Below are positions 7,541-14,498 of a DNA stretch of 14,562 bases, in pieces (positions within the stretch are counted from its first letter, which is position 1; every line of letters begins with the position of its first letter). The notes below the pieces were generated by a model. The model saw only the letters and a program-made list of their open reading frames with translations, had not been told where the DNA came from and made no database searches. The translations under genes were made by a program, and so were the position numbers. The DNA comes from Bacillota bacterium (GTDB lineage: Bacteria > Bacillota_B > Desulfitobacteriia > Desulfitobacteriales > Desulfitobacteriaceae), in the NCBI GenBank assembly GCA_021779415.1, contig JAJYAS010000019.1:1-14562 (forward strand). Direction: 5' to 3'.

Positions 7541-10228
7541 GTGATTAAACGCTTCTCATCGCTTCGTCAGAAAATAGACCAATCTTTTCTTACCGACAGG
7601 CTTAAAGGAGCTAAAAAATACGACAGAATCGCTGGATATTTCAGTTCTTCCATCCTTGAAGTGGCCGGAGAAGCAATAGAGTCGATGGAAGGTCCCGTCA
7701 GACTTGTATGCAATTCTCAGCTCGAAATGGCGGACGTTCAGACCGCAAAAGCAGCTCAAATGGCAATCCGCCAGGAATGGTGCGCGTCAGAGCCGGAGAA
7801 ATATCCCGAGATAGCAAAAGATCGGTTTAGGCGGCTCTATGAATTTCTACGATCGGGGAAATTGGCTGTAAAGGTCTTGCCTTCGGAGAAGTTCGGACTT
7901 ATTCATGGCAAAGCCGGCGTAATTACGCTTGCAAATGGACAGAAAAGCGCTTTTCTTGGCAGCGTAAACGAAACAATCAGCGCATGGAAACTCAATTATG
8001 AACTCCTTTGGGAAGATGATTCATCGGATGCAGTTAAATGGGTCGAAGATGAATTCAATGCTTTATGGGAAAGTCATTATGCTATTACTCTGGCCGAATT
8101 TGTAATAGATGATCTCGATCGGCTCATACGCAGACAGGTTATAGCCAGTGTTGATGATTGGCGTGAGGATCCTGATTCGGCTTCGACTGTTATCGAGTCT
8201 CCTATCTATCGCAAGGAGGTCGGACTGGCAGAGCATCAAAAATATTTTATTAAGCTTGCCTTCGATGCCCACAATAGCCCTTATGGCGCGAGATTTGTTC
8301 TTGCTGACGGAGTGGGACTCGGGAAAACCCTGCAGCTTGCTATGGCGGCTCAGCTAATGGCGCTTCAGGGCGATAGGCCTGTTCTAATCATCGTCCCCAA
8401 AACACTGCTTTGGCAGTGGCAGGATGAATTGAAGACCCTTCTTGATATCCCATCTGCTGTATGGAATGGAAAGCAGTGGATCGATGAGAACGGACTTGCT
8501 TATCCCTCTTCTGGCACTGAGGATATTAAGAGATGCCCCCGACGGATTGGTATATTGTCACAGGGGCTTATCATCAACAGTAAATCCGGAGTTGCGGAGT
8601 TTCTGCAAAGCATGCAATATGAGTGCGTAATAGTTGATGAATCTCATCGGGCAAGGCGAAAAAACCTCGGCCCGGACCGCGAGGGTGAGAAGCCTGATGC
8701 AAACAATCTCCTGAACTTTTTGTATGCGATCTCGCAGCGCACAAAAAGCCTGATCTTGGCAACGGCCACTCCAGTACAGCTCTATCCAGTTGAGGCATGG
8801 GATCTTCTGAGCGCAATGAGTGCGGGAAGTGAATCTGTCCTTGGCAACGATTTCAGCAACTGGAGAAAGGCCGGAGAAGCGCTTAGCCTGATCATGGGTA
8901 ACAGAGACATGCCTAATGATGATCTGGAGGCGTGGGCCTGGATCAGAAATCCGCTTCCCCCTGCGTCAGAAGATCGGGACTTTTTTCTGTTAAGAAGATC
9001 TCTTAAGCTTTCGGATGAAGTCGTAGTTTTGCCAGGAGGTGTGTGGGATACCCTTTCAAGTCCTGATAAGACTCGAATAAGAAGAATTGCAGGCCACTTT
9101 GCCCAGTTACATAACCCGTTTATCCGCCATATAGTAAGACGTACAAGGGATTACCTTGAAAAAACATTAGATCCTGAAACGAACGAGCCATTTCTTAAGC
9201 CCATTAAGGCTGAGCTTCATGGTGAAACTGATAAGGATGCCATTTTGCTGCCCCCTTATTTGAAGGATGCCTATAAGATTGCTGAGGAGTTTTGTCAGCT
9301 TCTATCTTCCAGGGTTAAAGGTGGCGGATTTTTAAAAACTCTGCTTTTAAGACGTGTAGGCAGCACCATTGTCGCCGGTAAAATCACTGCTGAAAAAATG
9401 CTTGGGACTTGGCAGGATATCCCCGAGATGGATGAAGAAGAGGAAGACGGTCAAATTAATGATGAAATGAAAACCATGACGCCAACGGAACGAGCCAAGT
9501 TAAAGGCATTTATAGATGCATTGGAGGCGAATCAGGACAAAGATCCCAAATTGGCAAGGGTACTTACCTACCTTCTTGAGAAACGCTGGCTGGAAAAAGG
9601 CTGCATAATATTTTCTCAGTACTATGATTCAATAATCTGGTTGGGGGAACAAATCTCTGCAGAACTACCCGATGAAACCGTTGGTATTTATGCGGGAGGG
9701 CAAAAGTCTGGGTTCATAAAAAATGGGTTATTCTCGAACGCAGAGAGAGACACTTTAAAGTTGATGGTTCGTAAAGGTGAACTCAGGCTATTGCTTGGCA
9801 CCGATGCTGCTAGCGAAGGGCTTAATCTTCAGAGGCTTGGAACTCTTATTAACCTTGACCTTCCCTGGAACCCCACCAGACTTGAACAGAGAAAAGGACG
9901 GATTCAGCGTATTGGCCAGATCAGGGATACGGTAGAAATATATAATATGCGTTATAAGGACTCGGTCGAGGATCGGGTTCATCAGCTTCTGTCAGAACGA
10001 CTCGAAAATATCCATACTCTTTTTGGACAAATTCCCGATGTGTTAGAAGATGTCTGGATAGACGTGGCCTTTGGCGATATTGAAAAGGCAAAACAGGTTA
10101 TCAATTCAGTACCCAAGCAACATCCTTTTGAAGTGAAATATAGCAAAGTCGAAAAAGTCCCGTGGGAAACCTGTGCAAGAGTTCTTGATTCAACAAACAG
10201 GAAAAGATTTTTATCTCAGGGGTGGTAA
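7541..10228 (+). CDS. PLD-domain plus SNF2 helicase, anti-phage associated (BrxHII-like motor)
   Basis: This 895-residue protein fuses two modules. The N-terminal part has a phospholipase D-type nuclease signature: H122-G-K124 and, 16 residues on, G140-S-V-N143. The Asp usually found after HxK is Thr129 here. Only one such motif is present, so activity would need a dimer. From about 230 onward it is an SNF2-type superfamily 2 motor: Walker A DGVGLGKT (256-263), DESH (366-369), TATP (408-411) and motif VI QRKGRIQRIGQ (783-793). The start is GTG, preceded by AAAAGGA about 10 nt upstream, and lies 14 nt after the methylase stop. It is the last gene of the operon and a likely effector that translocates on, and perhaps cuts, unmodified DNA. 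Domain calls are firm; nuclease activity is inferred. Confidence 0.9.
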   Translation: MIKRFSSLRQKIDQSFLTDRLKGAKKYDRIAGYFSSSILEVAGEAIESMEGPVRLVCNSQLEMADVQTAKAAQMAIRQEWCASEPEKYPEIAKDRFRRLYEFLRSGKLAVKVLPSEKFGLIHGKAGVITLANGQKSAFLGSVNETISAWKLNYELLWEDDSSDAVKWVEDEFNALWESHYAITLAEFVIDDLDRLIRRQVIASVDDWREDPDSASTVIESPIYRKEVGLAEHQKYFIKLAFDAHNSPYGARFVLADGVGLGKTLQLAMAAQLMALQGDRPVLIIVPKTLLWQWQDELKTLLDIPSAVWNGKQWIDENGLAYPSSGTEDIKRCPRRIGILSQGLIINSKSGVAEFLQSMQYECVIVDESHRARRKNLGPDREGEKPDANNLLNFLYAISQRTKSLILATATPVQLYPVEAWDLLSAMSAGSESVLGNDFSNWRKAGEALSLIMGNRDMPNDDLEAWAWIRNPLPPASEDRDFFLLRRSLKLSDEVVVLPGGVWDTLSSPDKTRIRRIAGHFAQLHNPFIRHIVRRTRDYLEKTLDPETNEPFLKPIKAELHGETDKDAILLPPYLKDAYKIAEEFCQLLSSRVKGGGFLKTLLLRRVGSTIVAGKITAEKMLGTWQDIPEMDEEEEDGQINDEMKTMTPTERAKLKAFIDALEANQDKDPKLARVLTYLLEKRWLEKGCIIFSQYYDSIIWLGEQISAELPDETVGIYAGGQKSGFIKNGLFSNAERDTLKLMVRKGELRLLLGTDAASEGLNLQRLGTLINLDLPWNPTRLEQRKGRIQRIGQIRDTVEIYNMRYKDSVEDRVHQLLSERLENIHTLFGQIPDVLEDVWIDVAFGDIEKAKQVINSVPKQHPFEVKYSKVEKVPWETCARVLDSTNRKRFLSQGW

Positions 10229-10671
10229 CCGATAGAAAATCGATGTTTCGAATAAGCATTATTCTGCTTCATATCGCGGACTGACTTCCTCACAGAAGAC
10301 CTCACCTTCGATCATGCCCATTAGATACTGAAGAGTACAAGTGGTATTGCTTATCAAATACCACAATCCCAAGCCTGACCCCGCCCCAACATACGATGAT
10401 GTAGATACTTACATGAGTCGACGCGAATGTTGCTCTTGAGAATGCTATGGGTTATGATGAGAAACTTTTGGTCAGCATGCAATAAGAGAAAGCACGACGG
10501 AGAAATAAAGGCAATCTTCTGCGCAATCCGGGCACCAATGGCACCGCGGTGGTTAAATAAATGAAAATGATAAAAGGCTTTAACAAGAAGAAGGAACCAG
10601 CGTAGTAGTAAACAACGTCCGCGAAATCCCGCGGAATTAGCATCTTTATAAAAGAGGAGTATGGAGAGAAT
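10229..10671. other. Convergent intergenic region with no intact gene
   Basis: These 443 bases separate the ends of two opposing operons. I see no standard T-tract terminator. Two hairpins lack a proper U-run: GTGGTATT(8-nt loop)AATACCAC at 10341-10364 and TCCGCG(6)CGCGGA at 10618-10635. The 10-bp palindrome CACCGCGGTG is at 10542-10551. Short protein-like open frames on both strands suggest decayed coding sequence. One example is a 49-codon minus-strand frame (10408-10259) without a start, ending MIEGEVFCEEVSPRYEAE. Confidence 0.6.
10332..10485 (+). pseudogene. Possible frameshifted gene relic
   Basis: Two adjacent plus-strand frames read like one small protein broken by a frameshift. The first (10332-10439) includes VVLLIKYHNPKPDP and TYDDVDTYMSR, then hits a TGA. 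The second (10417-10485) reads VDANVALENAMGYDEKLLVSMQ and stops. Joined, they give a plausible acidic C-terminus. Neither has a start codon with a ribosome site, and short open frames arise by chance, so this is tentative. The source family is not recognised. Confidence 0.25.
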
Positions 10672-11817
10672 CTATGTTTTGTTATATTCGACCAATGCGC
10701 GCCGCCATGCTCTTATCCACTGACCATTATTACGTGGCTCCTCCATAAGAACAGATGCGTCTTCGAGTGTGAGCCATCGTCTCTCAGCTTGGCCTAGGAG
10801 ACTGCCTATATCTATTGATCCATTTGAAATACGTTCCTCGAGATCAGCAAAAGCATACATATAATGACGCCAGCTCAGTGCAAGCCATGCCTGTCCTTCA
10901 GCCGAGTCGAGAATTTCCAAAATCTGCAAACCGAAAGGATTCGAGAGGCTAGCCTCACTTAATGCCCTTTGATCTCGGACACGTATCACATCTGATTCTC
11001 GAAGAAAGCCGAGGAGTGACTCCTCAAACCAATAAGGTAATTGTTGGCCTCCTTCCGACGGTTCTGCAAACCGGGAATTCGTATATCTGCGAAGATTAAA
11101 ATATTTCCCGGTAGCGCATACGGATGCCCCAGCTGCCTTCCATAAAACAAAGTCTGAAGAACTGAAGCCAACTATCACATTTAGGTCGTTCTTCTCTAAC
11201 GTAGAAATAAGTCTCATAGCACCCTTCAACTCTTCGGGATTGGATAATTCCCGGCGTGGTTCCGTTGTTCCAACAAACACCAAATAAACGTAATCTGCTT
11301 TGGTTCGCGAGATAATTGATGCAATTTCTAGTGCTCTTCGGGGGACGGACAAATCTGACAATCCAGCAATTACTGTTTGTATTGGGCTCGTTCCAGTGCC
11401 TTCTAGACTTCTAGAGAAAAAATCTGAAAGCCTAACCATCATTGAGTAATATTCATTTTGAAAAACTACAGGAGTGAACGCAGGAGAACAGGCTCCCTTT
11501 GGGTTTATTCTGGCGCACACTTCAGCCAATTTTCCAGTAACTTCCTGCCACCAGGACTCTGAGGATAAATCGGCAGTATCGACTTCTGTTGGAAAGTAAC
11601 TCCATTCTCTCAAGTGACCACGCTCACTTCGAGGATAATATAATTGCGGATCAAAGATCGTGTTAAATCCCCGCTGTTCATTGAGCAAGTTTATTTGGCT
11701 CACTACACTATCTTCTGCTTCATTTACGGGACTTAAGATGGCCCCAGAAAACTTTGATAGTTCTTCGATGTAGAGGAGGTTTTTTGTATCATGTCCCATC
11801 TGGTGATAAACGGCCAC
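10672..11817 (-). CDS. Unrecognised 381-aa protein, possible alpha/beta barrel, third gene of the kinase module
   Basis: I do not recognise this family with certainty. Hydrophobic strands alternate with helices (AILSPVN, NTIFDPQLYYP, IQTVIAGLSD, DYVYLVFVG, LNVIVGFSSSDFVLWKAAG, then CATGKYFNLRRYT). This pattern suggests a TIM-barrel-like fold with conserved-looking polar ends, FDPQ and TGKYFNLRR. The C-terminal third is helical and Trp/Arg-rich (WLALSWRHYMY, RRWLTLEDA, WIRAWRRAL). No signal peptide or membrane segment is evident. The start is GTG at 11817, overlapping the kinase TAG stop by one base, with a perfect AGGAGGTGA ribosome site 7 nt upstream. The next Met is six residues in and lacks a site. 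Strong coupling to the kinase suggests it is a substrate, effector or sensor partner. An enzymatic role on nucleotides or nucleic acid is possible but unproven. Confidence 0.8.
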   Translation of the reverse strand: MAVYHQMGHDTKNLLYIEELSKFSGAILSPVNEAEDSVVSQINLLNEQRGFNTIFDPQLYYPRSERGHLREWSYFPTEVDTADLSSESWWQEVTGKLAEVCARINPKGACSPAFTPVVFQNEYYSMMVRLSDFFSRSLEGTGTSPIQTVIAGLSDLSVPRRALEIASIISRTKADYVYLVFVGTTEPRRELSNPEELKGAMRLISTLEKNDLNVIVGFSSSDFVLWKAAGASVCATGKYFNLRRYTNSRFAEPSEGGQQLPYWFEESLLGFLRESDVIRVRDQRALSEASLSNPFGLQILEILDSAEGQAWLALSWRHYMYAFADLEERISNGSIDIGSLLGQAERRWLTLEDASVLMEEPRNNGQWIRAWRRALVEYNKT

Positions 11818-12677
11818 TATTTTTCACCTCCTGATGTTCTTTCACGCCATGCTCGACTCAAATGCTCGGGAGTCCGATATCTGTCAGCAGGCCACGGGGA
11901 AATCATTATTGCGATTGGTAGCAATCCTTTTTCTTTGATTTCCTTACAAACACTACTTTCTGGCGGATCTCGGCGAGCAACTCTGTTTACTATGTCGTCC
12001 GAACTGTCATGAAAGTGTGCATAGGGGTGCATACCTAACAAGCAAATAGAGAGGACAACTCCGAGGGAAAACTGATCTGTCCTCCAATCAATCAGGTCTT
12101 TTTCATTGTTCAACTGTTCGGGAGCTGCAAAGTAAGGAGTTCCTGGCCCGGCCATAGCCCAAGTGGGAGTAAGAGAATAATCTGACAGATCCCGCACGAC
12201 ACCAAAGTCTACTATAACTGGTGTGGCCTTATCTTCTCTGAAAAGAATATTATCCGGCTTAATATCGCGGTGTACCAAATCATGTGATGCTATATGCCCG
12301 ATAGCATCAATAAGAATTGTCCCGAGATCGTGGGTATAATCATATCCTGCGGGTCCCTTTTTCAGTTCCTCCGTCAAGGTGCCCCCGGGCAGGTACTCCT
12401 CAATCATATATGTATACCCTTTGCCCTTGAAGTCGAATCTTGAAAGTTCGATTAATCTTACAACATTAGGATGAGAGCAACGCTGCATGGCTTCTATTTC
12501 CCGATCTAATCTGTCACGGGAACTGCGACCCTCTTTAAAAACTTTGAGAGCCTCATCAAGTCCACTTGTATTCTTAACACGAAAAGTTTCTTTAAAAGTA
12601 CCTTTCCCTTTCGGCTCGACGAAGGTGTAGTTCTTCATCTTAGATATTTCTTTGGCTACTGGCTCGAGGTAATACAT
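11817..12677 (-). CDS. Hanks-type Ser/Thr protein kinase
   Basis: This 286-residue soluble kinase phosphorylates proteins. All catalytic landmarks are present, numbered from ATG 12677: glycine loop GKGTF (24-28), ATP lysine K45 in EALKVF, helix C E60, catalytic loop HRDIKPDN (136-143), DFG at 157-159, APE at 185-187, and D201 in DQFSLG. It is essentially a bare catalytic domain with no transmembrane or sensor domain, unlike PknB-type receptors. The frame is open up to 12728, but ATG 12677 is preferred. It follows the nuclease-like gene stop by 2 nt and has GGAAG 7 nt upstream. The earlier ATG would overlap the upstream gene by 49 bases. It probably phosphorylates or is controlled by its operon partners. 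Confidence 0.93.
   Translation of the reverse strand: MYYLEPVAKEISKMKNYTFVEPKGKGTFKETFRVKNTSGLDEALKVFKEGRSSRDRLDREIEAMQRCSHPNVVRLIELSRFDFKGKGYTYMIEEYLPGGTLTEELKKGPAGYDYTHDLGTILIDAIGHIASHDLVHRDIKPDNILFREDKATPVIVDFGVVRDLSDYSLTPTWAMAGPGTPYFAAPEQLNNEKDLIDWRTDQFSLGVVLSICLLGMHPYAHFHDSSDDIVNRVARRDPPESSVCKEIKEKGLLPIAIMISPWPADRYRTPEHLSRAWRERTSGGEK
11824..11832 (-). promoter_or_regulatory. Strong ribosome binding site that fixes a GTG start
   Basis: Read on the minus strand this is AGGAGGTGA, lying within the last codons of the kinase gene and 7 nt before GTG 11817. It supports GTG rather than the ATG six codons later. Confidence 0.85.
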
Positions 12678-12679
12678 AA

Positions 12680-13102
12680 TTAATCTTCCATAGCACAAGC
12701 GAATGAAACTGCCCTCTCGCGTAACCAAGGCTGAAGGGGAGTACTGTTTGGCGCATCATGCACAATCATAAGATCATTTTCAGAAACGAAGCACAACCCA
12801 ACTCCAAGTCGCGCAAACTCTGCTTCAAAACGAGAAGCGCTAATACCCGAAGACTCCGGAAGTACGACATAGGAGCGGTCGGCAAAACATTTATTGCGAT
12901 AAGCCTGACGTAGTGCCACTCGCCACTTTGTCAGTTTTGCCTCAAAGGCTAAAACCTTGCCGTCTTCAGAAACTGCTACAACATCTGTCCGTCCTCGGCT
13001 GTAAAAAAATTCCAATCTTACCTTGATTTGCCCCCACGGAGAAGAATCGTCTCGTGCTTGTTGTAAAAAGCAATTCACCAGAGCCTTCTCGCTTACAAAC
13101 AT
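12680..13102 (-). CDS. PD-(D/E)XK nuclease-like protein, 140 aa
   Basis: This small protein has the core layout of a PD-(D/E)XK nuclease. Numbered from ATG 13102, D40 lies in GRTDVVAV, followed 14 residues later by E54-A-K56 in VLAFEAKL. A helix with W60, Q66 and Y68 (KWRVALRQAYRNK) and the strand SYVVLP come next. An early Glu, E5, could be the helix-1 acid. The Mrr/VRR-type fold usually cuts DNA, but small standalone members can be inactive or regulatory. The frame is open to 13126, but AGGAGGTGA 4 nt before ATG 13102 fixes the shorter start. It is the first gene of the kinase module, 2 nt upstream of the kinase start. AT-rich repeats (ATACTATACTATAG, 13150-13163 or so) upstream could include a -10 element, but no clear -35 is seen. 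Confidence 0.82.
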   Translation of the reverse strand: MFVSEKALVNCFLQQARDDSSPWGQIKVRLEFFYSRGRTDVVAVSEDGKVLAFEAKLTKWRVALRQAYRNKCFADRSYVVLPESSGISASRFEAEFARLGVGLCFVSENDLMIVHDAPNSTPLQPWLRERAVSFACAMED

Positions 13103-13106
13103 GACA

Positions 13107-13115
13107 TCACCTCCT
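13107..13115 (-). promoter_or_regulatory. Strong ribosome binding site deciding the nuclease-like start
   Basis: AGGAGGTGA on the minus strand lies 4 nt before ATG 13102. The upstream in-frame ATG 13126 has no such site, and translation from it would simply read through this element as Gly-Gly-Asp. Confidence 0.85.
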
Positions 13116-13251
13116 CGAGCTGCCATGTATCTACCAGACCCTCATACCGCCATACTATACTATAGCATCTAAGAAAAAATTTGCTTGTACCGCTCGTCTA
13201 CTTTATGTGAGAAGGCATCTTCCGAAGAGCCCGAGTGAGAAATAGGTAGTG

Positions 13252-13539
13252 TCACTGAACTGGGTCCAGCGACATCCTGTGGGTTCCCTTGAAGTAAATT
13301 CCGCCCATGCAATTCTCCGAGTCTACACGGGAACGGTGTTCCACATGATCCACAGGGTCGTGGTCCACCTTCTGTTTATGGACGCGCACCGGGCCATGGC
13401 AGTGCAAGCATCGGATATCGCCTACACTCCCACCAGTCGTCAGTGACGACACGGGCACTTCTTTCCATTTCCACACCTTCTCCTCTCCCTGTTTGAACAG
13501 CGTTTTCTTCTCGCACTTCGTCATCTTGTCATGCGGCAT
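13252..13539 (-). CDS. Small probable zinc-binding protein, 95 aa
   Basis: The product is cysteine- and histidine-rich: C9, then C44-L-H-C47-H48, VHKQKVDH, DHVEHRS and a late Cys in DSENCMGG. This resembles a treble-clef or zinc-ribbon layout, with the Cys/His groups likely chelating one metal. The wording CHGPVRVHKQ, then DHVEHRS, then a C-terminal HRMSLDP feels like a conserved family of small bacterial proteins of unknown function. I cannot name it. A GAGGAGGAAT ribosome site lies 1 nt before the ATG (AGGAGG core 4 nt away), while Met6 is 19 nt away, so ATG 13539 is used. It follows the 49-aa gene by 9 nt and is probably co-transcribed with it. DNA or RNA binding is possible but not shown. 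Confidence 0.72.
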   Translation of the reverse strand: MPHDKMTKCEKKTLFKQGEEKVWKWKEVPVSSLTTGGSVGDIRCLHCHGPVRVHKQKVDHDPVDHVEHRSRVDSENCMGGIYFKGTHRMSLDPVQ

Positions 13540-13548
13540 GATTCCTCC

Positions 13549-13698
13549 TCAAAATTCATTGTCGATTACTGAGCCCAGATCCTCTGGCGTCTCGTCTGAA
13601 TTGTCACCCTCTATAAGCAGATAGCCGCTTCCCGGCTCGCCCACCAAAAAATCATGGACTTTCATCCATAAATGAAATGGGAACAGTAAAACCTGCAA
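13549..13698 (-). CDS. Small acidic protein, 49 aa (TTG start) or 38 aa (ATG start)
   Basis: A short frame ends 9 nt before the zinc-protein start. From TTG 13698 the product begins MQVLLFPFHLWMKVHDFLV and ends in an acidic tail (EGDNSDETPEDLGSVIDNEF). AGGAAAG lies 4 nt before the TTG and favours that start. The first ATG, at 13665, lacks a good site. The tail overlaps nothing, and GAGGAGG between the two genes couples it to the next. No family is recognised. The hydrophobic start plus acidic end could suit a small partner protein or an inhibitor of a nucleic-acid-binding neighbour. It is too short to be certain. Confidence 0.5.
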   Translation of the reverse strand: MQVLLFPFHLWMKVHDFLVGEPGSGYLLIEGDNSDETPEDLGSVIDNEF

Positions 13699-13736
13699 TC
13701 TCTTTCCTGCGCTATGTAATAACCTCTACCAAAAGG

Positions 13737-14204
13737 CTACTTTAGTCCATTAGCCGCACCAACTTCCTGGGCCCGAGAAAAAAGGGCGATATATAAATCA
13801 TCAGGTATTTTCTTTGCCTTCCTTAGTTTTTGTATAACGGTATATGGGTTGAGAATAAGCACGTACTGGTATTTTCCAGCTGTCCCCGGTTTTACCTCAA
13901 TAAAACCTAATTCAGCAAGAAGCTTCATTCTGGTATGCCAGGTTGTAACTTGTCTCTCGCCCGAAAACCCACCTTCCGATGCGACCTCTCTTTCATTCTT
14001 GATTTCGATAAATGATGCATCAAAAACACGACACCATAGGCTTAAATAAGCCTGGGAAACAGGTTTCCCCTTGCCGGCCAGGTGATCCATTATTTGAAGT
14101 ATCTGTGGCATAGGGCGCGGTATTGTAGTAAACCCTTGGTTGCGCCGGGCAATCTGTATCTTCTCTTTCCGACCTATCTGTCGACTTAGTATGGAGCTAT
14201 GAAC
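13737..14204 (-). pseudogene. Winged-helix-like protein, apparently missing its N-terminus
   Basis: The frame is open from just after a TAA at 14205-14207 to TAG 13737. The segment QVTTWHTRMKLLAELGFIEVKPG, followed by YQYVLILNPYTVIQ, looks like a winged-helix recognition region. A 124-residue product could start at ATG 14111, but no ribosome site precedes that ATG. The 31 codons before it also read as protein (RRNQGFTTIPRPMPQIL), and no ATG, GTG or TTG occurs among them. I infer that a longer gene lost its 5' end. It sits beside an insertion sequence and a repeat cluster. Plasmid- or island-type DNA-binding proteins share this general shape. If translated from 14111 it could still regulate nearby genes. 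Confidence 0.55.
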
Positions 14205-14218
14205 TTATAGGACTTGCC

Positions 14219-14406
14219 AGTATAATCAATGTATAATGTAGGCGTATATCCGGGAGCAAAAAAAATATAATGGGCGATAATGAAGATTAGCGACTAAAGT
14301 GCAAAGAAAGTATAATTTGTCGTGGCGAGTTGTGCTCCCCTTAGTAGGTATGCACCAGTATAAAAAAGTATAAAGGCAAGTGTTTCTTATCAATACCGAG
14401 TATAAA
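14219..14406 (+). repeat. Cluster of AGTATAA-type short repeats
   Basis: AGTATAAT or AGTATAAA occurs at 14219, 14309, 14357, 14367 and 14399, with close variants TGTATAAT at 14230 and AATATAAT at 14266. All are in the same orientation within 190 bases. Some spacings are about one helical turn (10-11 bp) or three turns (32 bp). On the other strand each reads TTATACT, so a run of -10-like elements is an alternative reading. The cluster lies upstream of the winged-helix relic and could be its binding sites, or iteron-like. Confidence 0.55.
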
Positions 14407-14446
14407 GAAAATACAACAAAATGAGCCATCAAAAAATGGCGCATCC

Positions 14447-14470
14447 GGGTTCTTCATGGGGCGACACAAG
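14447..14470 (+). mobile_element. Possible left inverted repeat of an ISL3-family insertion sequence
   Basis: GGGTTCTTCATGGGGCGAC begins about 50 bases before the transposase start. The position and the GG-pyrimidine-rich opening fit ISL3-type ends. The right end is outside the window, so neither the repeat nor the 8-bp target duplication can be confirmed. Confidence 0.4.
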
Positions 14471-14498
14471 ATATAGTGGTTTGAGTATTCTATAAGGC

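Noticed and set aside
890..10228. DISARM system
   Set aside because: There is an SNF2 helicase, a methylase and a PLD domain, but no DUF1998 (DrmB) protein and no DrmA; DUF499 and DUF1156 point to the BREX-3-like group.
10341..10364. 8-bp hairpin as terminator of the DUF499 operon
   Set aside because: No T-tract follows on the plus strand and it lies more than 100 bases after the last stop.
10618..10635. Hairpin TCCGCG/CGCGGA as terminator of the minus-strand trio
   Set aside because: Short stem, and on the minus strand it is followed by CGTTGTTT rather than a clean U-run.
10452..10643. 63-codon hydrophobic minus-strand frame
   Set aside because: No ribosome site, and the opposite strand also gives protein-like fragments; probably chance.
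11817..12677. PglW kinase of type 2 BREX
   Set aside because: PglW is a much larger multi-domain protein. This kinase is a bare catalytic domain on the opposite strand in its own operon.
14226..14444. 72-codon minus-strand open frame
   Set aside because: Its repeated Leu-Tyr pattern is produced by the AGTATAA repeats, and it lacks a ribosome site.
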